Source: JBBRZM01 sp963813635 | GTDB lineage: Bacteria > Actinomycetota > Acidimicrobiia > IMCC26256 > JBBRZM01 | DNA length: 64,000 nt | Assembly: GCA_963813635.1 (NCBI GenBank) | Contig: CAWEZO010000002.1 | Span: 558,001 to 622,000 of the forward strand | Direction of reading: 5' to 3' | Part shown: positions 21,631 to 31,357 of the stretch, one piece after another | Position numbering within the stretch: the first letter of the stretch is position 1 | Layout: each line of letters opens with the position of its first letter | Program-made: the position numbers and the translations under genes | Notes under the pieces: model-generated | Told to the model about the DNA's origin: nothing | Database searches by the model: none | The model's input: only the letters and a program-made list of their open reading frames with translations

Positions 21631-22561
21631 TCAGAATCCGAGCCGGTCGAGCGCACCGGCGCGGCGCTGCCAGTCACGCTCGACCTTTACGTTCGTTTCG
21701 AGGTAGACGCGGACACCGAGGAGCGCCTCCAGCTCGAGCCGGGCGGCGGTGCCCGCCGCTTTGAGGGCCGCTCCCCCCTTCCCGATCACGATGCCCTTCT
21801 GGGACTCACGCTCGACCAGGATCACGGCCCGCAGTCGCAGGATCGGCGGCGCGTCGGGATCCGGCGCAGGCCGATCGGCATCGGGTTCGATCTCGGCGAC
21901 CTGCACGCTGATGGAGTGGGGCAGCTCCTCGCGCGCACCGCGAGGAGCTGCTCCCGTACCAGCTCGGCCGCGAGGGTCGTCTCCGGCTGGTCGGTGACCG
22001 TGCCGTCGGGGTAATAGCGCGGGCCCAGATCGAGCCGCGACTCGATCTCACCAATCAGCCCGTCGACACCCTTGCCGGTCTTCGCGGACAGGGGGACGTA
22101 CGCGTCGAAGTCACCCAGCGCGCGGCCGCGTCGGCAAGGTGCGCGAGCACCTGGTGGCTCGAGGCGCGATCGATCTTGTTGAGGACGAGCAGCTTCGGCG
22201 TGCCCGCCTGCTGCACCATCTCCGCGATGAACCGGTCGCCGCGGCCGATGGGCGCGTCGGCTTCGATCAGCAGCGCGATGAGATCGGCTTCGTTGAGCGT
22301 TGCGATCGCGCGTTGGTTGGTGCGTTCCCCCAGCAGCGTGCGCGGTTTGTGGATACCCGGAGTGTCGAGCAACACGATCTGACTCGCGATCGTGGTGCGT
22401 ACGCCGCGGATCTGGGTGCGCGTGGTCTGCGGTCGATCCGAGACGATCGCGACCTTGCTCCCGACAATTTGGTTCACGAGCGTCGACTTCCCGACGTTCG
22501 GACGCCCGACGAGCGTGACGAAACCCGACCGAAACTGCGTGCTCGGGTCGGCCGCGGTCAC
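21631..22561 (-). CDS. era: GTPase Era, two frameshifts
   Basis: Ribosome-assembly GTPase that binds 16S rRNA through a KH domain. G-motifs: GRPNVGKST (P-loop), TTRTQIRGV (switch I), DTPGIHKPR and NKID. The C-terminal KH motif is GIVIGKGGAALK. The frame changes near 22130 and near 21935. GTG start at 22561 overlaps the CBS-protein stop (GTGA). Both domains and all motifs are intact once joined. Confidence 0.92.
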
Positions 22562-23870
22562 GCCGGGGGCGCCTCGGCGGGCGACGCCTCGCCCGCCGAT
22601 CCCGAACCGTCTTCGTGCGCACGCGCGACCGGGCGGATGTGGACCGACACGATGCGGCGACCCTGGACGCGTTCGGTGCGGAACTCGAGGCCCTGAAACT
22701 TCACTGCCTCGCCTTCGTCGGGGACGTGACCCAAGAGGTTGAACACGAGACCGCCGACGGTGTCCCACTCGGTGTCGGGGAGCTCCATACCGAGCTCCTC
22801 GCTCACATCGTCGATGGGCGTCGAGCCCGGGACGCGCAGGCAGTTACCCGGGAGGTGCTCCACGCTGGGCGCTTCCACGTCGTACTCGTCGGTGATGTCG
22901 CCGACGATCTCTTCGAGCAGGTCCTCCATCGTCACGAGCCCCGCGGTACCGCCGTACTCGTCAACCACGATCGCCATGTGGAACTGCTTCTTCTGCATCT
23001 CCCGCAGGAGCTCCGCGACGCGCTTCTGCTCGGGCACGAACACGGCCTCACGCGCTGCCGTGCGCACCGTCTCGCTCCCCTTGCCCGCGCGGCAAGGGTG
23101 ACGAGATCCTTGAGATACACGAGCCCCACGATGTTGTCGGTCGACTCCTCGTACGCCGGCAAGCGTGAGAAGCCGGCCTCGATGGCCCGCGTGATGCCGT
23201 CCTCGATCGTGGCGTCGGCTGCGATCGCGACCATGTCGGGGCGTGGCAGCATGACCTCGCGCACCACCGTGTCGCCGAACTCGAAGATCGAGTGGATGAG
23301 CGCCCGTTCCTCACGCTCGATCACTTCCTCCTCGGCTGCGACATCGGCCATCGTGCGGATGTCTTCCTCTGATACGAACGGGCCCTGCTTCAAGCCCTTG
23401 CCGGGAAGGAGCACGTTGGCGAGACCGATGAGTGATCGCGACAGCAGCCGCAGCGGCGGAAAGTTGCTGATGACGTACAGGAAACCGGAGACGCGCAGCG
23501 CGGCGCGATCGGTGTTTTGCACGGCGTAGGTCTTGGGCGCGACCTCGCCGATGACGAAGAACGCGATGATCTGCAACACGATGCCGACGAGCACGCCGTA
23601 GGCGCCGAACTGACGCTCGAACAGCACACCGAGCAGCGTTGCGCTGGTGAGCTGCGTCACGAGCACCAGGAGCAGCACGACGTTGAGCGTCTGTTCGGGA
23701 TGCTCCAGCATCTTCGCCAGGCGCGCCGCGCCTTTGCGGCCCTCTTCCTCGAGCGAGAGCGCGCGGATCCGGTTCATCCGGGTGAACGCGGTCTCCGACA
23801 TCGCGAGCACGATCGAAAAGCAGAACAACGTCGAGACGACGACGACGATGGCCCAATCGGCGCTCGTCAT
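22558..23870 (-). CDS. CNNM/CorC-type membrane protein with CBS pair (hemolysin C family), one frameshift
   Basis: About 437 residues. Order: an N-terminal DUF21/CNNM membrane domain with four hydrophobic segments (starting DWAIVVVVSTLFCFSIVLA, with SETAFTRMNRIR); a CBS-domain pair (VMLPRPDMVAIAAD and MAIVVDEYGGTAGLVTMEDLLEEIVGDI); and a C-terminal CorC_HlyC domain (GLVFNLLGHVPDEGEAV). This family has been linked to magnesium or cobalt efflux; substrate is inferred from the family only. Frame change near 23085 between the two CBS motifs, with one base missing overall. Overlaps ybeY and era by 4 bases. Confidence 0.9.
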
Positions 23871-24379
23871 CGTTGTTGCTCGAGATCTCGGAAGCGCGCC
23901 AGCAGCTCGGCTTCACGGCGCTTCATCGCCTCGGATTCTTTCTCATCGGCATGGTCGTAGCTGAGCAGATGCAAGGTGCCGTGCACGACGAGCAACGCGA
24001 GCTCGTCTTCGAGCGACGCGCCGTGCTCACCGGCCTGTCGCTCGGCGATGCCCGGGCAGACAACCACGTCACCGATCACGACGGGCGGTTCGGTCGGTGC
24101 CGACGGCGACCCGGGGCCCCGACCGCCTTGATCGGGCTGGCGCCCGCCGGGTACCGCGTCGTCGTCCATCGGGAACGCGAGCACATCGGTGGGTCCGGTA
24201 CCGCCGAGGAACCGCTCGTTGAGATCGGTGATCGCCTGCTCGTCGACGAAGATCACCGACATCTCGGCGTCGTCGGGCGCGCGCTCCTCCTCGCACACGA
24301 GCCGCGCGAGTCGGACCCACCGCAGCACGTCGACGCCGACGGCCGACTGTTCGTCGGCCCCGAACACGGATGCGCTCAT
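23867..24379 (-). CDS. ybeY: Endoribonuclease YbeY
   Basis: Zinc-dependent RNase for 16S rRNA 3'-end maturation and ribosome quality control. 170 residues. The metal-binding signature is HGTLHLLSYDH. The conserved N-terminal NERFLGGTGPTDVLAFP is present. A 25-residue acidic/Pro/Gly insertion (around PMDDDAVPGGRQPDQGGRG) lies in the middle and is longer than in most homologues. Start and stop overlap phoH and the CBS gene by 4 bases each. Confidence 0.95.
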   Translation of the reverse strand: MSASVFGADEQSAVGVDVLRWVRLARLVCEEERAPDDAEMSVIFVDEQAITDLNERFLGGTGPTDVLAFPMDDDAVPGGRQPDQGGRGPGSPSAPTEPPVVIGDVVVCPGIAERQAGEHGASLEDELALLVVHGTLHLLSYDHADEKESEAMKRREAELLARFRDLEQQR

Positions 24380-25344
24380 TGCGCGCGGTCGTCTTCTGCG
24401 CGCCCGTATGCGTCGACGATGTCCTGGACGATCTTGTGCCGGACGACGTCTCCCGAACCGAGCTCGATGAACGTGAGTCCCGGGATGTCGGTGAGGACGT
24501 CGCGCACCGCAAGCAACCCCGATCGGCCACGGCCTTCGGCCAGGTCGATCTGGGTGACGTCGCCGGTCACGACGATCTTCGAGCCGAACCCGAGACGGGT
24601 GAGGAACATCTTCATCTGCTCGGCCGTCGTGTTCTGCGCCTCGTCGAGGATGATGAAAGAGTCGTTGAGCGTGCGGCCGCGCATGAACGCGAGCGGCGCA
24701 ACCTCGATCGTGCCGCGGTCCATCAGACGCGTGACCGCTTCGGGGTCGAGCATGTCGTAGAGCGCGTCGTAGAGCGGCCGGAGGTACGGGTCGACCTTCG
24801 CGAGGATGTCACCCGGAAGGAACCCGAGCCGCTCACCGGCCTCGACTGCGGGACGCGTGAGGATGATGCGGTTCATCTCCTTCGCCTGGAGTGCCTGCAC
24901 CGCGAGCGCGACAGCCAGGTAGCTCTTGCCCGTGCCGGCCGGGCCGATGCAGAACGTGACCGTGTTTGCCTTGACGGCGTCGACGTAACGCTTCTGGCCC
25001 TGCGTCTTCGGACGCACGGGCTTTCGGCCGCGTAGCACTTCGGTGCTCAGCACCTCCGTCGGGCGTTGATCAGCTTTCAGCATCTCGATGCTTCGGCCGA
25101 CGCCCGCCGCGTCGAGTGTGTGGCCCCGCTCGAGCAGCAACACCATCTCCTCGAACAAGCGGCCGACCCGTTCGGCCTCGATCTCATCGCCGCGGATCGT
25201 GATCTCGTTACCGCGCACATGGATGGAAACGGGGAACGCAGTCTCCACGAGGCGCAACAGCTCATCGCGCTGGCCGAGCAGACCCACCATGAGGTGGTTG
25301 CCGGGCACAAGGATCTTGACCTGGGTCGACGACGGAGCACTCAC
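24376..25344 (-). CDS. phoH: PhoH-like ATPase
   Basis: 322 residues from a GTG at 25344 (MSAPSSTQVKILVPGNH). An N-terminal KH-like segment (SIHVRGNEITIRGDE) is followed by the P-loop ATPase with GPAGTGKSYLAVALAV, LGFLPGDILAKVDPYLRPLYD, Walker B FIILDEAQNTT and VVTGDVTQIDL. PhoH is a predicted RNA helicase or nuclease-linked ATPase, nearly always next to ybeY as here. A longer upstream frame exists but runs over bldD on another frame, so the GTG is preferred. Confidence 0.94.
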   Translation of the reverse strand: MSAPSSTQVKILVPGNHLMVGLLGQRDELLRLVETAFPVSIHVRGNEITIRGDEIEAERVGRLFEEMVLLLERGHTLDAAGVGRSIEMLKADQRPTEVLSTEVLRGRKPVRPKTQGQKRYVDAVKANTVTFCIGPAGTGKSYLAVALAVQALQAKEMNRIILTRPAVEAGERLGFLPGDILAKVDPYLRPLYDALYDMLDPEAVTRLMDRGTIEVAPLAFMRGRTLNDSFIILDEAQNTTAEQMKMFLTRLGFGSKIVVTGDVTQIDLAEGRGRSGLLAVRDVLTDIPGLTFIELGSGDVVRHKIVQDIVDAYGRAEDDRAQ

Positions 25345-25381
25345 GTCACGTGCAGCGTACTTGCGCCGATCGGAAGGCGCG

Positions 25382-25936
25382 TTACGCGTTGGTGTCGACG
25401 TCGGCCTCGACGTCGGCCTCGACGTCGACACTTTCACCGGCGGCACCGCCGGCATTTGCGCGCAGCCCGAGCTGATCCAGGCGGATGCCGAGCTCGTCGG
25501 GGGTGCGGCCGAGTACAGCGGCCAGCACGCGCAGGTCGTCGCGGCGGATCGTGAGCAGACGGCCGTTGAAGTCCTGGCGCTGGAGCTGGATCGTCGACGC
25601 GTATCGGGAGAGAACGGTCGCGTCGGCGTCGTCGAGCGTGTGGAGGCGCACGAGATCGATCGTGAAGCCGTCGGCCAGGTCGATCGTGCCACCCTCAGTG
25701 AGATCGATGTCGACCTCGAAATCGCGCGGCAGCAGCTGGTCGGCGGGCACCGAATAGATCTCGGCGAGACGGATGAGCCGCGGCACGGAGATGGCCCGCT
25801 CGCCGCGCTCGTACGCGCCCAGCACCGACGCCTTGAACTCCAAGCCGGAGCGCGCTTCGACGTCGTGCAGTGACAAACCCTTTTGTCGCCGAATCGCACG
25901 CAAGCGCTCACCGACGTGCGTCCCGTTGATACTCAC
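25382..25936 (-). CDS. BldD-like transcriptional regulator
   Basis: 184 residues. The N-terminal helix-turn-helix (residues about 7-70) reads GERLRAIRRQKGLSLHDVE, LGAYERGERAISVPRL and AEIYSVPADQLLP, closely resembling Streptomyces BldD. The C-terminal domain contains LQRQDFNGRLLTIRRDDLR, the counterpart of the BldD cyclic-di-GMP box RGD-x8-RQDD: here RQD-x8-RRDD with Arg and Asp residues kept. The tail is acidic with a repeated VEAD (VDVEADVEADVDTNA). GTG start. It has its own upstream promoter and lies between phoH and rsmE. Function as a c-di-GMP-responsive regulator is inferred. Confidence 0.85.
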   Translation of the reverse strand: MSINGTHVGERLRAIRRQKGLSLHDVEARSGLEFKASVLGAYERGERAISVPRLIRLAEIYSVPADQLLPRDFEVDIDLTEGGTIDLADGFTIDLVRLHTLDDADATVLSRYASTIQLQRQDFNGRLLTIRRDDLRVLAAVLGRTPDELGIRLDQLGLRANAGGAAGESVDVEADVEADVDTNA

Positions 25937-26024
25937 CTATGCCCCCAAGCTGCGATCGTGCGGCAGGATAACAAATGTTCCCGAATGGGGCACGGTTGGC
26001 GGCCGCCTTCGCAACGCGTCGCAT

Positions 26025-26053
26025 ATCGTACACTAAAAACCACTAAAAGTGAA
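26025..26053 (-). promoter_or_regulatory. Predicted sigma70-type promoter of bldD with paired TTTTAGTG repeats
   Basis: Read on the minus strand: -35 TTCACT (26053-26048), 17-base spacer, -10 TACGAT (26030-26025), about 90 bases before the GTG. The spacer holds two copies of TTTTAGTG exactly 10 bases apart (26048-26041 and 26038-26031), overlapping the polymerase-binding face. It is one of the few AT-rich patches in the window. Candidate operator, possibly for autoregulation. Confidence 0.55.
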
Positions 26054-26084
26054 CCCCTGCTCAGGAGGGCGTCCGGGCCACCCG

Positions 26085-26838
26085 CTACGGGCGGTCCGGG
26101 CCGCCCGCGACGGGCCGCCCGCGACGGGCCGTCAGCACCGCCGCGACAGCTACCGCAGCGGTTTCGGCCCGCAGGACGTGGGGTCCGACTCCAATCGCCG
26201 GTGGACGGCCGAGGGCCTCGAGCTCCTCCGGGGCGAGCCCGCCCTCGGGCCCGACGAGCACCAACCATTCGTCGCCCGAGGGTTCATCGTGCCCGCGCTC
26301 TCGTCCGAGACGGTCCGCGACCATGAGGCCGGCCCGTCCCGCCAGCGTCACAACCTCGGCGGGGGCGGCGACCTCAGGGATGTGCGCGCGCCGGCTTTGG
26401 GCCGCGGCTTCGCGCGGCGACTCGACCGAAGCGAGCAGTCGCGGCGGCGGCACGGGCGTCGTCCCACCGCGTCACGGAGCGTTGCGCGATCACGGGGAGG
26501 ATGCGATCGACGCCGAGCTCCGTGAGCTGTTGCACGACGACGTCGGCCTTCGAGCCTTTGGTGAGCCCGAACGCGATCGCCAGCGTGGGGCGAACGTTCG
26601 GCTCGGTCTGCACCGGTGAAACGGCGTTGACTGCGAGCACGCCGGCGTCGGACGAGACCACGTCGTAGAGACGCCAACGACCGCGACCATCGGCGATCGT
26701 GACACGCTCTCCCGCGCGCACACGTCGGACCCGCTGGAGATGATGGCCGTCGTCACCGTCGATGACGACGGCGTCGTCGAGCCCGTCGCGAAATGTGTGT
26801 GCCGTCGCGCCGGCCGATGCCGGCCAGTCGTCGAGCAC
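26085..26838 (-). CDS. rsmE: 16S rRNA (uracil1498-N3)-methyltransferase RsmE, one frameshift
   Basis: SPOUT methyltransferase. About 251 residues. The N-terminal PUA-like part has HHLQRVRRVRAGERVTIADG. The SPOUT part has LAIAFGLTKGSKADVVVQQLTELGV, then after a frame change near 26440 LVLVGPEGGLAPEELEAL and HVLRAETAAVAV, the SAM-binding knot. One extra base overall. The ATG touches the dnaJ stop. The extreme C-terminus is encoded by a GC-rich region with short repeats of CGGGCCGCCCGCGA. Confidence 0.9.
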
Positions 26839-27956
26839 TACTGGAATGCGGAGCGGAACCGCGACAACAGCTTCGCGTCGGGTGGCGATACGTCTTCCCC
26901 GCGTCGCTCCGCGAGCGTGCGGAGCAACTCGGCGTCTTCGGGCTTGAGCTTGCGCGGCACCTCGACGTCGGTGCGCACGAGCAAGTCGCCGCGCCCGCGG
27001 CCGCGCAGCGACTGCACGCCGAAGCCTTTGAGACGAAAGATCTCTCCCGGCTGCGTGCCCGCCGGCACAACCAGCTCTTCGGCGCCATCGAGCGTCTCGA
27101 CCTCGAGGCGCGTGCCGAGCGCGGCTTGCAACATCGAGATCGATCGCACGTGCAAGAGGTCGTCGCCGTCGCGGCGCAGCTTCGGATGCGGCAGCACGCG
27201 GACGTTGACGTAGAGGTCGCCGGCGATACCGCCGCGCGGCGCGGCGGGACCCCGCTCGGGAAGCCGGAGCCGCTGGCCGCTGTCGACGCCCGCGGGGACC
27301 TCCACATCGATACGCTTCACCGCCATCACGCGCCCCTCACCGCGGCACTCCCCGCACGGCGAGAGGATCCGGCTGCCGAGCGCGCCACAGGCATGGCACG
27401 GGGCCGCCGTGACCATCTGGCCGAGAATCGAGCGTCGGACCTGACGCACCTCGCCGGAGCCGGCGCACACGTCGCAGCGCGACGGGTGCGTGCCCGGCTC
27501 GCAACCCGAGCCGCTGCATCGCTCACACGTCACGGGAAGTCGCGGCTCGATCGTCTTGGTCGCGCCGAACGCCGCCTCCGCGAGCCTGAGCTCGATCTGT
27601 GCCTCGACATCGGCTCCACGCGGCGGCGCCGCGGGGCCGCGCCGGCCGCCGAACGCGTCGCCACCGAAGAACGCCTCGAACAGGTCACCGAAGCCGAACG
27701 CCTCACCCATCGGGCCGGTGCCGCCGCCGCTGCCGGTACCCGCCGTGCCGAACATGTCGTACTGACGCCGGCGCTCGGGGTCGGCCAAGGTCTCGTACGC
27801 GACGCTGACCTCCTTGAATCGTGCCTCGGCCTCGGCGTCACCGGGGTTGTTGTCGGGATGGTGCAGCCGTGCCAGGGCGCGGTACGCCTTCTTGATCTCG
27901 TCGTCGGACGCGTTGCGCGCGACGCCGAGGAGCTCGTAGAGGTCGGCGTCGCTCAT
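26838..27956 (-). CDS. dnaJ: Chaperone DnaJ (Hsp40)
   Basis: Co-chaperone that stimulates DnaK and binds unfolded protein. 372 residues from the ATG at 27956 (MSDADLYELLGV). The J domain has the HPD motif in LHHPDNNPGD. A Gly/Phe-rich stretch follows. The zinc domain has four CxxCxGxG-type repeats: CERCSGSG, CDVCAGSG, CHACGALG and CGECRGEG. Then come the C-terminal beta domains. The ATG overlaps the hrcA stop, so hrcA and dnaJ share one message under the CIRCE operator. As in many actinobacteria this is the DnaJ2 copy beside hrcA, away from dnaK. Confidence 0.96.
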   Translation of the reverse strand: MSDADLYELLGVARNASDDEIKKAYRALARLHHPDNNPGDAEAEARFKEVSVAYETLADPERRRQYDMFGTAGTGSGGGTGPMGEAFGFGDLFEAFFGGDAFGGRRGPAAPPRGADVEAQIELRLAEAAFGATKTIEPRLPVTCERCSGSGCEPGTHPSRCDVCAGSGEVRQVRRSILGQMVTAAPCHACGALGSRILSPCGECRGEGRVMAVKRIDVEVPAGVDSGQRLRLPERGPAAPRGGIAGDLYVNVRVLPHPKLRRDGDDLLHVRSISMLQAALGTRLEVETLDGAEELVVPAGTQPGEIFRLKGFGVQSLRGRGRGDLLVRTDVEVPRKLKPEDAELLRTLAERRGEDVSPPDAKLLSRFRSAFQ

Positions 27957-28953
27957 GAGAGCAGGTGCCCGAGCTGTTGTGAGACGGCTGCCACCGCGGC
28001 GAGTGCCTGCCGGTAGTCCATGCGGGTCGGGCCGAGCACGCCGACGGTGCCAGCGACCTCGCCCTCGACCCGGTAGGGCGCCAGCACGAGCGAACACGCG
28101 CTGAGCTCGTCGATCTCGTTCTCGGATCCGATACGTACGGTGGTCCCCTGGTCGAGGATGTTGCGGACCAGCGAGACGACGACGACCTGCTGCTCGAGCA
28201 TCTCCAGCAGCCGCGCCGCGCTCTCGTGCTCGGCCGCAAGCCGGCTCGTACCGCCGACGTAGAGCGGGTCGGTGGCACCGGTCGCAACATGATCGAGGAA
28301 GGCCGTGCGCGCCGTGAGCACGAGGTGGTCGGCCTCGGCGCTGCCCGTGGTGGCGACGACCGGAACATCGAGGAGTGTGTGGCCGCGCAGCGCGGCGTCG
28401 AGCGCGGCGGTGGCCGAACGCACGTGGTCATCGTCGACGTCATGCTCGAGCTCGAGCACCTGCTGCTCGACTGCGCCGTTGGACAGCACCGTGACCATGA
28501 TGACGACCGCGGGCTGCAAGGTGACGAGCTGCACGTTGCGCACGTGCGCCGCATCGGCCTGCGGCCCCACGATCACGGCAGCATGATCGGTGACGCGCGC
28601 GAAAGAAACTGGCTGGTCTCGTGCAGCAGATCCTCGAGGGCGCGGTGCGCCGACGCAAAGAAGTCGGCGACGGCCCTGCGGTCGGGCGCGTCGAGCGGAC
28701 CCTCTTCGGCGAAGTGGTCGACGAAGTAGCGGTACCCGAGGTCGGTCGGGATCCGGCCGGCGGAGGTGTGCGGCTGCACGAGATAGCCGTCGTGCTCGAG
28801 CACGGTCATGTCGTTGCGGACGGTGGCGCTCGACACACCCAACCGGGCTGATTGCGCGACCGTCTGCGAGCCGACCGGCTGGGCGGTCTTGATGTGTTCC
28901 TCGACGATGGCTCGGAGGATCTCCGCCCGACGGGCCTCGATGGGATCGCTCAC
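27953..28953 (-). CDS. hrcA: Heat-inducible repressor HrcA, one frameshift
   Basis: Represses class I heat-shock genes by binding CIRCE. The N-terminal winged helix has RRAEILRAIVEEHIKTAQPVG and LGVSSATVRNDMTVLEHDGY; the GAF-like domain and C-terminus continue in another frame from about 28600 (SFARVTDHAAVIVGP onward). The length is one base short of a whole frame, so one missing base is likely. GTG start at 28953 overlaps the hemW stop. A CIRCE element lies 31 bases upstream, consistent with autorepression. Confidence 0.92.
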
Positions 28954-30144
28954 GGGGAATCACCCATTCCCGCTCCTGACGTGGTTAGCAGTCGAGTGTA
29001 CTGAGTGCTAACGGCAACCGGCGGGCCGGGCGGCGCCGCGGCAGCACCGGCGAGCCACAGCCGCGTGGTGACGTCGTTTGCAAGCAGCCGCCCGCGACGC
29101 GTGAGCGTCACCAGATCGGGAGGTCGCGTCTCGATTAGACCGTCGGCAGCAAGGCCGGCGACGGTCGCATCGAGCTCGGGCCCACGCGCGATGACCGCGC
29201 CGGCGCTCGTGCGCAACGCCAGCGCGAAGCGCTCCTCGGCGCGTCGCACAGGGTCGAGCTGCTCCGCACCGGCTTCCGGGGACAGGCCCCGTTCGATCCG
29301 GTCGATGTACCGCTCCGGTTGACGCACGTTCCACCAGCGGCGGGCCGCGGTGTGACCGTGCGCGGCCGACCCGATACCCAGGTACTCGCGTTGCTGCCAG
29401 TACAGGAGGTTGTGACGGCACTCCTCGCCGGGAGCCGCCCAGTTGGACACCTCGTAGTTGGCGAGACCCGCGGCAGTGAGACGCTCGTCGGCGAGGATGT
29501 ACTTGTCGGCCTGGTCGTCGTCATCGGGCGGACTCTGCGTGCCGGCCGCGACGCGTTGACCGAGCGGCGTGGCGGGCTCGACGGTGAGCGCGTACGCGCT
29601 GACGTGTGTGGGTGCGAGCTCGAGCACGTCGGCCAATGTCGCTTCCCAATCCGCGAGCGACTCGCCAGCGGTGCCGTAGATGATGTCGAGGTTGAAACGC
29701 TCGAAACCCGCGTCACGCGCCCAGACGACCGCGCGAGTGACATTGGCACGGTCGTGTGTACGTCCCAGCGCCGCGAGGACGTGTGCGCGCGTCGACTGCA
29801 CCCCGAACGAAAGGCGGTTGACACCGGCGGCGCGGTATGCCCGCAGCTTGGCGAGATCGACGGAGTCGGGGTTGCACTCCACGGTGACTTCCAGATCGGC
29901 GGTTCGCGGCACGGCATCGAGAATCCGGACGAGCTGCGATGCCTGCATCAGCGAGGGCGTCCCCCCACCGAAGAACACGCTCGTGACCGGCGGAATGCCG
30001 GTGCGCGCGTCGGCGCGTGACGTCGGCCACGCACGCGTCGACGTACTCGTCGACCAGGTGCTCACGGTCGGTCCACGTCGCGAAGTCGCAGTAGTCGCAT
30101 CGTGTCGCGCAAAACGGGATGTGCACGTACACGCCGAACGCCAT
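28950..30144 (-). CDS. hemW: Radical SAM heme-handling protein HemW (HemN-like), one frameshift
   Basis: About 398 residues. The radical SAM cluster motif Cx3Cx2C is in IPFCATRCDYCDF; GGGTPSLM and the C-terminal HemN domain (NLLYWQQREYLGIGSAAHG) follow. The motif places it with HemW, thought to deliver heme, rather than with true oxygen-independent coproporphyrinogen oxidase. Frame change near 30010, one extra base. Its last 25 or so codons run across the CIRCE operator, and its stop overlaps the hrcA start. Confidence 0.9.
28985..29011. promoter_or_regulatory. CIRCE operator (HrcA-binding site)
   Basis: TTAGCAGTC, nine bases, GAGTGCTAA. This matches the CIRCE consensus TTAGCACTC-N9-GAGTGCTAA with one mismatch in the left arm. 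It lies just upstream of hrcA-dnaJ and wholly within the 3' coding end of hemW. Confidence 0.93.
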
Positions 30145-30196
30145 GCCGTCATGATCGCATGAACGGGTGACGCGGGTTCCACGCTACGGTCCTTGC

Positions 30197-31345
30197 ATGG
30201 ACTTCGACCTGCCCCCCGAGGCCGAGGAGCACCGCGCCCGTGTGCGGTCGTTCCTCGCGGAGCACGCCCCCGACGGGCAGTTCCCGGTTGACTGGTGCGC
30301 CCGGCTCGCGCGAGCGGGTTACGTCGCGCCGCACTGGCCCGCTCCGTACGGGCTCGACGCCAACGCGGTGCAGCAGCTCGTGATCGACGAGGAGCTGCGC
30401 GCCGCCGCAGCCCCTCGACCCGTCAACCCCATCGGGATCGGCTGGGCCGGCCCGACGCTGCTCGTCGCGGGCACGGCCGAACAGCAGGCGCGCTACCTGC
30501 CGGGGATCCTCGACGGCTCCGAGATCTGGTGCCAGCTCTTCAGCGAGCCGGGCGCAGGCAGTGACCTGGTCGCGCTCGCGACGCGTGCGGAACGCGACGG
30601 CGACGAGTACGTGGTGAACGGTCAGAAGATCTGGACGACGTTCGCGCACCTTGCCCGCTACGGCATCCTGCTCGCGCGCACCGATCCCGACGCCGAAGCG
30701 CACCGCGGGGTGTCGTACTTCGTGCTCGACATGCAGAGTCCCGGGATCGAGGTGCGCCCGATCAAGCAGATGAGCGGCTCGTCCGATTTCAACGAGGTGT
30801 TCCTCGACAGCGTGCGCGTCCCGGCGGCAAACATCGTCGGCGAGGAAAACGACGGATGGCGCCTCGCGAAGGTGACGCTCGGCAACGAACGCGTCTCGCT
30901 GTCGGCGGAAGGCGCGTTGTGGGGCGCGGGCCGACCGCGCGACGACGTCATCGACCTCGTGCGCGGCGCGGGCGGATCGACCGACCCGGGGCTGCGCCAG
31001 CGTCTCGCCCTCCTGTACGTGGAGTCGGAGATCCTGCGCCTGATCCGGTTGCGCACGGTCTCGGCCAAGGTGCGCGGCATGGAGCCGGGCCCCGAAGCAT
31101 CGGTACGCAAGGCGCTCTCCGACGAGCACGGCCAGCACGTGATGGGCATGGCACTCGAGCTCGCCGGCACCGACGGCCTGCTGCTCGACCGCGGACCGTT
31201 CGGCGCGACCACCGACGCCTGGTCAACCGGCTACCTCTTCGCCCCCGCCCTCACGATCGGGGGCGGCACCTCAGAGGTGCAGCGCAACATCATCGGTGAG
31301 CGCGTGTTGGGGCTGCCGCGCGATCCGTCGCCCGCGTCACCGTAA
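30197..31345 (+). CDS. Acyl-CoA dehydrogenase family protein
   Basis: FAD enzyme that oxidises an acyl-CoA to the enoyl-CoA. 382 residues from an ATG at 30197 (MDFDLPPEAEEHRARV), preferred to an in-frame start 10 codons earlier. Motifs: QLFSEPGAGSDLVALATRAE (FAD/substrate binding), GQKIWTTFAHLARYGILLAR and the C-terminal PALTIGGGTSEVQRNIIGERV. The chain length of the substrate cannot be deduced. It is read divergently from hemW and convergently with lepA and stands alone. Confidence 0.93.
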   Translation: MDFDLPPEAEEHRARVRSFLAEHAPDGQFPVDWCARLARAGYVAPHWPAPYGLDANAVQQLVIDEELRAAAAPRPVNPIGIGWAGPTLLVAGTAEQQARYLPGILDGSEIWCQLFSEPGAGSDLVALATRAERDGDEYVVNGQKIWTTFAHLARYGILLARTDPDAEAHRGVSYFVLDMQSPGIEVRPIKQMSGSSDFNEVFLDSVRVPAANIVGEENDGWRLAKVTLGNERVSLSAEGALWGAGRPRDDVIDLVRGAGGSTDPGLRQRLALLYVESEILRLIRLRTVSAKVRGMEPGPEASVRKALSDEHGQHVMGMALELAGTDGLLLDRGPFGATTDAWSTGYLFAPALTIGGGTSEVQRNIIGERVLGLPRDPSPASP

Positions 31346-31357
31346 GCGACCCGCGCG

